In this document: piece after piece, positions 1-8,091 of the stretch
How positions within the stretch are numbered: position 1 is the stretch's first letter
Layout: each line of letters begins with the position of its first letter
Source of the DNA: JAFGRU01 sp963665915
GTDB taxonomy: Bacteria > Desulfobacterota > Desulfuromonadia > Desulfuromonadales > JAAYDE01
NCBI GenBank assembly: GCA_963665915.2
Contig: CAXXSG010000002.1
Coordinates: 372,001 to 436,000 of the forward strand
Length of the DNA stretch: 64,000 bases
Reading direction: 5' to 3'
Notes under the pieces: model-generated
The model's input: only the letters and a program-made list of their open reading frames with translations
What the model was told of the DNA's origin: nothing
Database searches by the model: none
Translations under genes and position numbers: made by a program

Positions 1-87
1 TTGGGGGGAGACTCCGGCAGGGCAAAAGCCAGAGAAGAAAAGAGTAAACAAAGGACAAAAACAAGACCAATCTTCAAGCGATACATG

Positions 88-1171
88 TCAGAACCCCGCG
101 TGTTCGCGAACGGCCGCTACTACCAGGGAAGCGATGCCGAAAATGAGTATGGATGCGCCGAATACCAAAAGGATGGATCGGATACGGTGCGGATAGAGAG
201 CCTCTTGCGGCAGGGTTGGTGCGGCAAATGCGACCAAATACCGGCTTTTGCTTCCGGCGCGTATACGAGCAGCCTCAAGGGAAGCCAGAGCCGATATATA
301 TTGTTTTTGCGCAAATTCCTGTTCAGTCATCAGTTTTTTCATAACCGGCCACAATTTCGTTAAGAACTTTATTGTCGGAGCCGGTCAGGCGGGCCTTTTC
401 GGAAGCAATCTGGCTTTCCAGGGCGGCGATGCGTGCCTGCAGTGCTTTGATCTGGGCGCTGTCGTCACGCATATAGGAGCGAGCTTCCGCCAATTCGGCC
501 CGGGTTTTGGCAGCCTCGCCTTCCATTTCAGCAATCAGCGAGAGCATGGATCCGGCGGTGGCTTCAGGATTGAGCGCGTTGTTGTTTGCGCGAAATTTTT
601 TAAGGGCCTCCCGGGCTCTGGTTATCCGTTGTTCGGCCGTCTGCAACTCCGTTTTGGCCAGGGTGAGGCTATCCTGCAAGTGCGCGGTCCCGCATCCGAT
701 TGGACCAGTTCTTCACTCAGGTCGATGATGACCTGACCAATGCGCTGGGCTGTCTCGGGAGTGAAAGCTCGGGTCTGAAGGGTAAAGATTCCCGTGGTTT
801 GATCGAACCCGGCTTTCACTACATCCTGGAAGTAGTCCAGAAATTCTTCATCTGTTGCCTTGTTTTCCAGGCGGGAGGAAAAAGGTCAGCTGCCTTGCTT
901 TGGAAGTGTTCCTTAAGGCCGAGGGATGAGTCGAGGTCGCGCAAAAGGGGCATGGAACGGATATATTCCTGCACCACAAAGGCGTCTGTACCAGTCCCTC
1001 CTGTGTGACCGAAAATGGCCAACCATTCGGGACCGCTGGGGCCCTCCCGCGCCGCGAACGGCGAAGCGCGCCTCGGAAACGTACATGTCCGTGGCCAGAA
1101 AGGAAAAATAGGCTATAGCGGAACAAGGTTGGAATGCCGACAAAGAGCATTAACTTTTTTTTAAGAGACAT
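88..1171 (-). pseudogene. kpsE: KpsE-like capsule export inner-membrane protein, multiply frameshifted
   Basis: KpsE/CtrB/BexC proteins are anchored in the inner membrane and link the KpsMT ABC exporter to the outer-membrane exit for capsular polysaccharide. The parts are recognisable but lie in different minus-strand frames: an N-terminal anchor (LMLFVGIPTLF) near 1105-1171, a YVSEARFAV segment near 1065-1090, VVQEYIRSMPLL near 945-985, a segment with FDQTTGIFTLQ near 770-810, a long coiled coil at about 330-670, and a C-terminal membrane segment ending REHAGF at the TGA at 88-90. Five frame changes are needed to read it through. ATG 1171 is preferred to TTG 1186, which overlaps the stop of kpsT. 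It is either a decayed gene or an intact gene with sequence errors; the upstream kpsT breaks look like single extra bases, which favours errors. The family assignment is by pattern only. Confidence 0.7.
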
Positions 1172-1182
1172 TTTTTTTATTT

Positions 1183-1837
1183 TCAATTCAGGCTTTCGTA
1201 CTGGTCAATAGCCTCTTCCACATCATCATAAACAGAAAGTCGGCCGTCATGGATAACGGCGGCAGTTTCGCAGTGTTCACGGATTGTGGCGATGTTGTGT
1301 GACACCACAATAAGAGTGGAACGGCTTTTTCCGCTTTTTGAACTCTTCTTTGCTTTTTCTTTTAAAGCTGGAATCGCCTACGGCTGTGACTTCATCGATC
1401 AGGTAGTAGTTGAAGTCGATAGCCATGCTCAGGCCAAAGGCAAGTTTGGCTTTCATCCCCTGATGAATAGGTATTGACCGGCATATCCATATAGGTTCCG
1501 AGTTCGGCAAAATCGTCTACAAACACGGCAACTTTCAATATATCAGCGTTGTATATTCGGCAGACCGAAACGCAGGTTCTCACGTCCGGTGAGGCTGCCG
1601 TTGGAATCCGCCGGAGAAACCGATGGGCCAGGAGATGCTGGCCTTTCGCACGACATCTCCAGAGGTGGGAAGTTCTGCCCCGCCGATGATTCGAAGCAGC
1701 GTCGATTTGCCTGCCCCGTTTCGTCCCAGAATCCCCATATTGCGTCCCTGAGGGATGACTGTACTGACGTTTTCGAGAACCGTCTTGAAGCCTTCGGGAG
1801 TAGGATATCTTTTTGTCAGGTTCCTCAGTTCAATCAT
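1183..1837 (-). pseudogene. kpsT: KpsT-like capsular polysaccharide ABC transporter ATPase, frameshifted
   Basis: This is the cytoplasmic ATPase that powers KpsM-dependent export of capsular polysaccharide. It begins MIELRNLTKRYPT at 1837 and carries the Walker A GRNGAGKST. The signature region (NTYSSGMKAKLAFGL) and Walker B (YLIDEVTAVGD) follow, and the end reads DVEEAIDQYESLN before the TGA at 1183-1185. The pieces need about four frame changes, near 1600, 1556, 1457 and 1330. At the first three, removing one base (one of caacgg, ttcggt or caggggat) restores the family sequence, so each looks like a +1 insertion. The start is fused in frame to kpsM. Functional state is uncertain: repeated single-base insertions suggest poor sequence quality as much as real decay. 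Confidence 0.75.
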
Positions 1838-2617
1838 TGTTACCTCTATGTATCGACGGGAATATCGTTCCAACAGCAAACCCATTGCCAACACCAGAAA
1901 AAGAAAAGTGTTCACATAACCCAGGTCGACAAAGCGACTCTCATATCTCCACGTCAGTCCTTCCCGAGCTAATTCAATCAGGTGGGATAGGGGGTTGAAA
2001 TAAAGAATATTTCTGGCTGACGGTGGCAACGTTTCCACCGAGAAGAAAAGCCCGGAAACAAAATAAATGATACGAATGATAATCGGCACTATGCGGGCGG
2101 TGGCCGGCCACATCAGATTGAGGGCGGAACAGAAGGCTCCTGTCCCAAAACCGAGTGCCAGGGCCAGGAATAATGCAAGAAAAACAATTTCCGGTTTCCC
2201 CCCCCGGGGACCTTCACCCAAAAAGACAGCCAAACCAAGCAAAATACCCATGACGCAGAGGTACATGGCTCCCTTTAAAAGGGACCTGGCCAGAAGAATA
2301 TCGATGGGGAAGACCTGCGGGTAAGCCAGCAGAGTCTTGTTTCCGTCTACAGCATTCAACCCGCCGTTGACGGATTCCGAAAAGAGATAAAAAGGGATGA
2401 ATCCACCCAGAAGGAAGACCGGAGTGGTAAGACCGTGAGGGGCGTGAAAACCTCCGACTTCACGAAGAACCCAGAATATCCCGATCGAAAAAGCGGCATT
2501 GATCAGCGCCCAGAGGTAGCCGAGCTTATGCTTGCCGAAGAGCGTTTTGGTCTCACGCAGCATTAGAGCCCAGATAACTCGGCGCTGTGTTCTGAATGCC
2601 CCACGCAGGCTGCTCAT
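1580..2617 (-). CDS. kpsM: KpsM-like capsule ABC transporter permease, running on into the KpsT N-terminus
   Basis: KpsM-type ABC-2 permeases form the membrane channel for capsular polysaccharide export with KpsT. The first 260 residues are a typical KpsM. A cytoplasmic amphipathic start contains VIWALMLRETKTLFGKHKLG, followed by about six hydrophobic segments and the NPLSHLIELAREG stretch near the C-terminus. After RRYIEVT, where family members normally stop, the frame continues directly into the KpsT start (MIELRN) and Walker A, ending at 1580 because of the first kpsT frameshift. In this kind of operon the two genes normally have separate stops and starts, so the 345-residue fusion is probably produced by a missing or extra base near 1838-1850 rather than a true fusion. 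The start overlaps the upstream lipoprotein gene by 4 bases (ATGA), indicating co-translation. Confidence 0.75.
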   Translation of the reverse strand: MSSLRGAFRTQRRVIWALMLRETKTLFGKHKLGYLWALINAAFSIGIFWVLREVGGFHAPHGLTTPVFLLGGFIPFYLFSESVNGGLNAVDGNKTLLAYPQVFPIDILLARSLLKGAMYLCVMGILLGLAVFLGEGPRGGKPEIVFLALFLALALGFGTGAFCSALNLMWPATARIVPIIIRIIYFVSGLFFSVETLPPSARNILYFNPLSHLIELAREGLTWRYESRFVDLGYVNTFLFLVLAMGLLLERYSRRYIEVTMIELRNLTKRYPTPEGFKTVLENVSTVIPQGRNMGILGRNGAGKSTLLRIIGGAELPTSGDVVRKASISWPIGFSGGFQRQPHRT

Positions 2618-3000
2618 GTTCCCCCTTGAACTCCTCTGCCGGCCCGGATACCCGGAGCTAGAAACCAGCTGTCATCTTTGCTTTGGCAGATAGAAACATC
2701 CTCGCCCAATGAAAGATCGTTCCGGACGCGAACCTTTTTGCATAGCAGCCCTGAGGCTGCTTTATATTCATGCGTCAGTTTCGCCGAGATTTTTCCGCCC
2801 AGTTTCGGATCGTCCATTACGGTCTGGCTGCCCATGTCATGCACCGTAGCCCAGGCAACCAGAGGACTTTGGGATAGTTGCTGTTCGGGAACTGAGTGCC
2901 TCTGATTCGGCAGAGGGGCGCAGCCAACAAGTAAAATAACTGCAGCAGATAACAATGCCAGTTTGGCGGAAAAAACAGAGGGGATAAAAATATGCTTCAT
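2614..3000 (-). CDS. small lipoprotein of the capsule locus
   Basis: This 128-residue protein has a basic start, a hydrophobic signal segment and a lipobox ending LLVGC at Cys27, so it is expected to be a lipoprotein exported through Sec and Lnt. The mature part is short and polar and contains one further clear Cys pair (GLLCKK and DVSICQS). It overlaps kpsM by 4 bases and is the first gene of the minus-strand lipoprotein-kpsM-kpsT-kpsE set, suggesting a role in, or regulated together with, capsule export. The AT-rich stretch upstream at 3001-3060 is where its promoter would lie. Its exact family was not recognised; it resembles small surface-antigen-like lipoproteins only in general layout. 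Confidence 0.65.
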   Translation of the reverse strand: MKHIFIPSVFSAKLALLSAAVILLVGCAPLPNQRHSVPEQQLSQSPLVAWATVHDMGSQTVMDDPKLGGKISAKLTHEYKAASGLLCKKVRVRNDLSLGEDVSICQSKDDSWFLAPGIRAGRGVQGGT

Positions 3001-3860
3001 CTTAAAGGCTTCAACCTGTTCTAATTGTTAAATATAAGATTCTTTAATAATTTTAAAGAAAACCCGACACTTTCGGGGCATGAAACAAACGGAAGCCATT
3101 TTTGCAAACGGTGCACCGAAAAGGCGTAAATTTACATCATCGCCTAGGTGGGTTTCTGTAAAAATCAAACAATTCTGATAGCTTGAACTAATGTCCGGGG
3201 TTAAAATTTAATTTAAGTTAATTTTTTTTGGCGTAATCAGCTACCCAGAACCACAAAAGAGCCAAAATCTTGTCTTTTTAAAGATTCTTGTCACATTACC
3301 AACAGGGGACAATATTGTTCTTGCTGGAACTGCCGAAGAGGTAGCACCGGTCAACTTTGAAGTCCCAAGTCACGTTTTTGTTCCAGTCAAAAATTGGTGG
3401 ACAGGATTAGTCACACTAGACCCCGGCTTTTTCTTCCCTATATAATGGCTGCAAGTTTCCGCAATTCTGAAAACATGGGATATATCTCCGAATGACTGTC
3501 GACAAGGTGCAAAAACCTCTACCGCCCGATTTTTCTGGGGAACAACTCGGCCCCCTCCCAGCGGAAACCCGCCTGGTTTTCATCGATGCCGGAGTGGAAC
3601 GGCTGCGCATCCACTATTGCGGACCGACCTCAGGCAAGCCGCGAAAGGGAATCGACTTCCTTAAAATGTGGTTCACGGTTAAACTCACCGGAGTCGTGTT
3701 GGCTGATAAACAATGTAACCAATTGAACCCTTAAGGATAGAAACCCGGACAATGGACCTGAATTTTTAAACTGAATCATTCTCAAGGGTATTGACCGGAA
3801 GTTTCTCTTGATCAATCAGAGGAACTGCAAAATATTTATTAAAGTGGTATAAAAACCGGA
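3001..3860. other. intergenic stretch with no convincing gene
   Basis: This gap separates the capsule export genes from the rmlB fragment. Short frames at 3492-3734 (+) and 3416-3610 (-) oppose each other and match nothing I recognise. A frame without ATG at about 3202-3443 (+) contains the readable segment TGDNIVLAGTAEEVAPVNFE and might be the eroded end of a gene. Given the broken genes on both sides, this is probably a recombination scar or rearrangement site of the polysaccharide locus. Confidence 0.4.
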
Positions 3861-4649
3861 ATTGAAAACAGGATCAGCCACACAGGACCTGCCGCTTTTA
3901 TCCAGACCAATGTCGTTGGCACATTTACCCTGCTCGAAGCGGCTCGGGAGGCGCGGTTGGAGGGATCACGAGAGCTTTCCCACTGCCGCTTCATTCATGT
4001 CAGTACTGATGAGGTTTATGGCTCCCTGGGGGAAAGAGGTTTTTTTACCGAAGCTACCCCCTATGCTCCCCGCTCTCTCTATTCCGCCAGCAAAGCGTCC
4101 TCGGACCATCTGGCCAGAGCTTATTTCCACACCTACGGTCTGCCGGTTGTCGTAACCAACTGCTCCAACAACTATGGTCCCTTTCAGTTTCCGGAAAAAC
4201 TTGTCCCCCCGGTCATATTCAATGCCTGCAACGGCAAGGAGGTTCCGCTTTACGGTGATGGGAAAAATGTCCGAGACTGGCTGTTCATCGAAGACCATTG
4301 CCGGGCGATTCATGCCGTCCTTGAAAAGGGGCGGGTGGGTGAAACTTATAATATCGGCGGCAACAGCGAAAAACAGAACATTGAAGTTGTTACGGCCATA
4401 TATCTGCTTCTGGATGAAATGGTCGGTCTTCTTCCAAGTGGGTTGTCGCGTACCAGCCTGATTCGTTTTGTTCAGGACCGTCCCGGCCATGACCGCCGCT
4501 ATGCCATTGATGCCGACAAGATTAATTCCGAGCTGGGCTGGAAGCCCGAGGTTCCCTTTGAATAGGGAATCCGTCGTACGATTGCCTGGGATCTTGAAAA
4601 CAGCGACTGGCTTCAGAGTGTTCTGGATGGCTCCTGTCGGAAACCTTGA
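3861..4649 (+). pseudogene. rmlB: dTDP-glucose 4,6-dehydratase (RmlB) fragment with missing 5' end and internal stop
   Basis: RmlB converts dTDP-glucose to dTDP-4-keto-6-deoxyglucose in the dTDP-rhamnose pathway. From about 3885 the frame reads GPAAFIQTNVVGTFTLLEAA, then the catalytic STDEVYG and the YSASKASSDHL (YxxxK) motif, NCSNNYGPFQFPEKL, and RPGHDRRYAIDADKI, all diagnostic of RmlB. The first 90 or so residues, including the glycine-rich NAD-binding turn, are absent, and no start codon is present in frame. A TAG at 4563-4565 interrupts the C-terminus; the frame after it still encodes GIRRTIAWDLENSDW, as in the family. It is therefore a truncated remnant and cannot encode a working enzyme as written. 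It belongs with the capsule export genes to the left. Confidence 0.85.
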
Positions 4650-5003
4650 TCGGAGGCCGCTAAAGGTGATCCCTATGCATCTGGCCAGCTATTTACACCC
4701 CTAGATTGATTTTTCAACATCTCGTAAGAGTATTTACTTTTTAAAAACATCCTTTTATTTATTTCCGAACAATTTCTTCGGGCACGGTTTGCCGACGTGT
4801 TTCAATAAATAAAAAAATAATGAGGTTCAGAGGAGATGGAATGAAAGGCCGTTTCCACTGCCTGCCTTCCATCTTTCAATCCAGTCAAACAATCTGAAAA
4901 AAAAGGTTTTTCCCCCTTGGTTTTAAGGGAGGCATAAAAGGAATAAATCATGCAATGTATCAGGATGTTTCTCAAAAAAGTCAGAAAAACGAGGAGTAAA
5001 GAC
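4650..5003. other. AT-rich spacer upstream of the poly-Gly lipoprotein
   Basis: No gene of normal size is visible. A possible 18-codon reading frame (ATG 4841, stop 4895-4897) is preceded by ggag and followed by a run of A then T, but nothing supports its translation. The promoter of the lipoprotein gene at 5004 should lie here; no clear -35/-10 pair was found. Confidence 0.4.
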
Positions 5004-6278
5004 ATGAAAATTTTACGAGCAGTACTGTCCTTTTTCCTGATATGTTTCGTCCTGCCTCTGTTTGGATGCGGAGGTGGCGGCGGAGGCGGAGGTGGCGGCG
5101 GTGGTACCGGCTGGTCGACTCCGGTCACCCTTGAAAGCACAGGCTTAATTGCCGGCTTGGTCCAGATAGCAGGGGATAGTTCCGGCAACTATATGGCGGT
5201 TTGGCAGCAGCCCGATTCAGGCAGCGATAATGTATATGCCGCGTATTACACTCCAGCCAGTGGTTGGGAGGCTCGTGAATTGTTGGATGATCTGGTTTTA
5301 GATTCATATAACCCACAAGTTGTGACCGATGGAGTTGGAAAGTTTGCAGCTGTTTGGGAAGCAGAGGATGGCATCTACGCTCGCTATTTTGATGCAGGCA
5401 GTTGGGGGGTGACCAAACGAATGGATGACGGATCGGTTACCTCAGCAAGACCGCAGGTTGCCGCCGATGGGTCGGGTGATTTTATGGTGGTGTGGGAAGA
5501 GGGTATCGGTTTTACAGCGGATATTTACGCCAGAAAATTCAATGATGTGGCTGCAGCCGTGGAAATTTCTTCAGCAGTCGGAGATAGGGAAAATCTTCAG
5601 GTGGCAGCTGATAGCACCGGCGATTTCATGGTTGTCTGGGTAGATAATGCATCTGGCGACCTCTATGCAAGAAGGTTCAGTGGCGGTTGGATCGCCTCTG
5701 AGGTGATTTCTACCGACCTGGCCTGGGCTCCGCAAGTGGCCGCCGATGGCTCCGGCGATTTTATGGCTGTCTGGGAACAGCCTGATTCGGATACGTCCAA
5801 CAGTATTTTTACCAATCACTTCACCTCGGGTGCTTGGGCTGGGGCTGAACGTCGGGAAGTATTGACTTTGGATGGATTTTATCCTCAGGTAGCTTCCGAT
5901 GGCGCCGGCAATTTTATGATTGTCTGGGAGCAGGATGACGGTGTCGTAAATAGTATTTACGGCGCGGGCTTTGACGGTGCTTGGGACTCGGCTTTCCCTA
6001 TAGAGGGGATGGATGACATGGCCTCGATCCCGCAGGTTTCCGCCAACAGCGCTGGAGACTTCATGGCTGTCTGGGCTCATGACGATGCGGGCGATGATGA
6101 CATTTGGGCTCGCTCTTACGATATTGGCACCAGTTCACTGGGATCTCTCGTGCTGGTCGATGAGAGAACGAATGATGCCGATGCCCCCCAGGTGGCAGGT
6201 GGTTCCGCCAACTTTATGACGGTCTGGTCTCAAAGTGACGGTACGGCGGAGAGCATCTTCGCCAGTCTGTATGAATAG
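5004..6278 (+). CDS. lipoprotein with poly-glycine linker and eight tandem repeats
   Basis: This 424-residue protein starts at ATG 5004 (gaggag 8 bases upstream), which gives a clean signal peptide; an upstream in-frame start at 4950 would add 18 charged residues. The lipobox ends LFGC (Cys 22 or so) and is followed at once by twelve glycines. The rest consists of eight repeats of about 48 residues, each with a core like PQVAADGSGDFMAVWEQ and then an aromatic motif such as IYARxF. Repeats of this spacing suggest a beta-propeller or similar all-beta fold displayed on the envelope. No catalytic motif was seen. It is a single transcription unit, closed by the terminator at 6330-6372. Function unknown; ligand binding or surface display is a guess. 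Confidence 0.8.
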   Translation: MKILRAVLSFFLICFVLPLFGCGGGGGGGGGGGGTGWSTPVTLESTGLIAGLVQIAGDSSGNYMAVWQQPDSGSDNVYAAYYTPASGWEARELLDDLVLDSYNPQVVTDGVGKFAAVWEAEDGIYARYFDAGSWGVTKRMDDGSVTSARPQVAADGSGDFMVVWEEGIGFTADIYARKFNDVAAAVEISSAVGDRENLQVAADSTGDFMVVWVDNASGDLYARRFSGGWIASEVISTDLAWAPQVAADGSGDFMAVWEQPDSDTSNSIFTNHFTSGAWAGAERREVLTLDGFYPQVASDGAGNFMIVWEQDDGVVNSIYGAGFDGAWDSAFPIEGMDDMASIPQVSANSAGDFMAVWAHDDAGDDDIWARSYDIGTSSLGSLVLVDERTNDADAPQVAGGSANFMTVWSQSDGTAESIFASLYE

Positions 6279-6329
6279 GGTAAAACTATAGCGGTTGTGC
6301 CTTTTCCGGGTTTGACCGCAAAAAATGGA

Positions 6330-6372
6330 AACAGGCGCCTGATGACACCATATCAGGCGCCTGTTCTTTTTT
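6330..6372 (+). terminator. Rho-independent terminator after the repeat lipoprotein
   Basis: A perfect 13-bp inverted repeat (aacaggcgcctga, 6330-6342, with its complement at 6353-6365) encloses a 10-base loop and is followed by cttttttg. It lies 50 bases after the stop at 6278. Confidence 0.9.
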
Positions 6373-6548
6373 GACATTTAGTGTTGTGGGTGAAGTTTTC
6401 ACAATTCGGCAGAGTTAATTTCTATAGCAGGACTTTTCTCCTCCACAAGCGGTGTTCAATCTGCTACATTTTTTCACGAACCCACTGTGTTCAAACATGG
6501 ATTGAGGGTGGGCGAATTGTTTTTCAGAAGAGCCCGGTCGGAGGATGG

Positions 6549-6935
6549 ATGGGCGACAAAAATACGACACTTATTGATTTAAAAAAGAGGATGGCCGAGT
6601 TTGTTCGTGAGCGTGACTGGGGTCAGTTTCACACACCCAAAAATCTCAGCATGTCCATCGCTATCGAGGCGGCGGAGCTGATGGAGCACTTTCAATGGAT
6701 GACGGCGGAGGAGTCGACAGCTCTTTCCCCGGAAGCGTCGACCGAGGTTGGTGAGGAGCTGGCTGACATTGTGCTTTATGCCCTTTCCCTTTCCAATCAG
6801 CTGGGGCTTGATCTGTCCGAAACAGTATTGGATAAATTGGCGAAAAACGTCCGCAAATATCCCAGCGAAAAGGTCCGGGGGAAATCCCATAAATATACCT
6901 ATTATGAAAAATCAGATGGGGAGACTGAAGGCTGA
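6549..6935 (+). CDS. MazG-like nucleotide pyrophosphohydrolase (RS21-C6/dCTPase type)
   Basis: This small all-helical NTP pyrophosphatase is 128 residues long. It shows the MazG fold signature AIEAAELMEHFQW, followed by EVGEELADIVLYAL, in which the acidic residues bind Mg2+ and the substrate triphosphate. Members of this branch hydrolyse non-canonical or surplus dNTPs to the monophosphate and PPi. ATG 6549 is chosen because ggagg precedes it (spacing 4) and homology begins there; the 56-residue upstream in-frame extension is not protein-like. It stands alone between a terminator and a repeat-bearing intergenic region. The exact nucleotide substrate cannot be read from the sequence. Confidence 0.85.
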   Translation: MGDKNTTLIDLKKRMAEFVRERDWGQFHTPKNLSMSIAIEAAELMEHFQWMTAEESTALSPEASTEVGEELADIVLYALSLSNQLGLDLSETVLDKLAKNVRKYPSEKVRGKSHKYTYYEKSDGETEG

Positions 6936-6993
6936 AGGCTGGTAGGCAAAAGCCGTGAAAGGCAACGAGTGATGTGTGGGGGGTAAAATCTTT

Positions 6994-7024
6994 ACCGCAG
7001 AGAGCGCTGAGAACACAGAGGAAA
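6994..7024 (+). repeat. intergenic decameric repeat (cgcagag/cacagag type)
   Basis: Three imperfect units of about 10 bases (accgcagaga, gcgctgagaa, cacagaggaa) lie in tandem. This kind of short repeat is scattered through intergenic DNA of many Desulfuromonadales and other environmental genomes. The function is unknown; it is seen here directly, and the family resemblance is from memory. Confidence 0.55.
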
Positions 7025-7121
7025 TTCTGAAAAAAGATCCTTTGCCTTGTTGGGAGCGGGTCGGGGTTAGGGGAAAAGAACAAATGAATCCCTGATCGAA
7101 AATTACAACCAAAACGTTTTT

Positions 7122-7222
7122 TTAGCCGCTGATCTTCGCTGATACACACTGATTTTCAACAAACCCCCAGGCGTCAACACCTGATTTTTTAATCATGCCT
7201 TTTCAGTGTCAATCAGCGGCCA
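7122..7222. repeat. inverted pair of ctgat-type decameric repeats
   Basis: The left part (7122-7156) has three units ending in ctgat (agccgctgat, cttcgctgat, acacactgat). The right part (7200-7222) carries the complement of similar units (tttcagtgtcaatcagcggc). The two arms face each other about 45 bases apart and could fold back. The rest of 6936-7356 holds no gene; the promoter for the downstream yceF-like gene must be at its right end. Confidence 0.5.
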
Positions 7223-7356
7223 ATGATAGTTTTAAGGTTGCAGACCGAAGATTGCCAGGAAAACCTGAAATCAAAAGAGTTTTTAACCAATCGTGTTTGC
7301 TTTCCTTTTAGCCTATTTATTTGATTTAGTGACCATTAAAAGATGGATGACGACTT

Positions 7357-7941
7357 ATGAGAACCCTGATTCTGGCATCTTCCAGTCCTTATCGGCTTGA
7401 GCTGATGAAACGTTTGGACATCCCCTTTAAAGCGGTCGCTCCCATGTTTGAAGAGGTAATCGAGCGAGGGGTTGCGCCCGAGCTTCTGGTCAAGCATTTC
7501 GCTTATCACAAGGCCAGGAGTCTGCGGGAAGAATATCCGGACGCGCTGATCATCGGTTCCGACCAGATTTTTGTCAACTGGAGGGGGGATCTTATCGGCA
7601 AACCCCATACTTTTTCGGCGGCCCGCAAACAGCTCGGAGAAATGTCGGGGCAGAAAAATATTTTCTATACCGGCCTTTCTCTTTATGACAGTTCCAAAGA
7701 CGAAGCGCTGACCGATTTTGCCGTCACCGAGGTGACCTTTCGCTCATTGAGCGGGGAGGAAATCGATGTCTACCTCCGCAAGGAAAAACCTTTCGATTGT
7801 GCCGGCTCCTTCAAGATAGAGGGTTTGGGGATCGCTCTGATGGAACGGGTGAGGGAGGATGACCCCACCGCTCTCATCGGTCTGCCCCTGATCAAGTTGA
7901 CGCACATGCTTCAGGAGGTGGGGCTTCCGGTATTAGGATAG
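7357..7941 (+). CDS. yceF: Maf/YceF-family nucleotide pyrophosphatase (probable 7-methyl-GTP pyrophosphatase)
   Basis: Maf proteins hydrolyse modified nucleoside triphosphates to monophosphates. The 194-residue protein starts with the family's ASSSPYRLELM loop and contains IIGSDQIFVNWRGDLIGKP, where GSDQ (not GADT) together with KIEGLGIALMER near the C-terminus are the hallmarks of the YceF subfamily that acts on m7GTP. Length matches E. coli YceF (194 aa). It sits upstream of dnaE in the same direction with 150 bases between. The Shine-Dalgarno sequence is weak (ggatgacgac). Alternative: a Maf-type dTTP/UTP pyrophosphatase, less likely because of the GSDQ motif. Confidence 0.88.
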   Translation: MRTLILASSSPYRLELMKRLDIPFKAVAPMFEEVIERGVAPELLVKHFAYHKARSLREEYPDALIIGSDQIFVNWRGDLIGKPHTFSAARKQLGEMSGQKNIFYTGLSLYDSSKDEALTDFAVTEVTFRSLSGEEIDVYLRKEKPFDCAGSFKIEGLGIALMERVREDDPTALIGLPLIKLTHMLQEVGLPVLG

Positions 7942-8091
7942 GATTGAATCTACTCCGGGACCGGCAAAATCGACTCTTTCGCCCGGCTCGGGAATCTGCC
8001 ATAATACGAATTAGAAATGACGTTCACTTGTTCCTATCCGATCTGTTCTCGAAAATTTCCGGCTGAACTACTTTTTTTGGAATAAAACCAC

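Noticed and set aside
1..363. 120-residue plus-strand frame at the left edge
   Set aside because: Opposes the KpsE C-terminus; composition is that of a shadow frame.
3492..3734. 80-residue plus-strand open frame
   Set aside because: No recognised motif, no Shine-Dalgarno, opposed by an equally long minus-strand frame in a scarred region.
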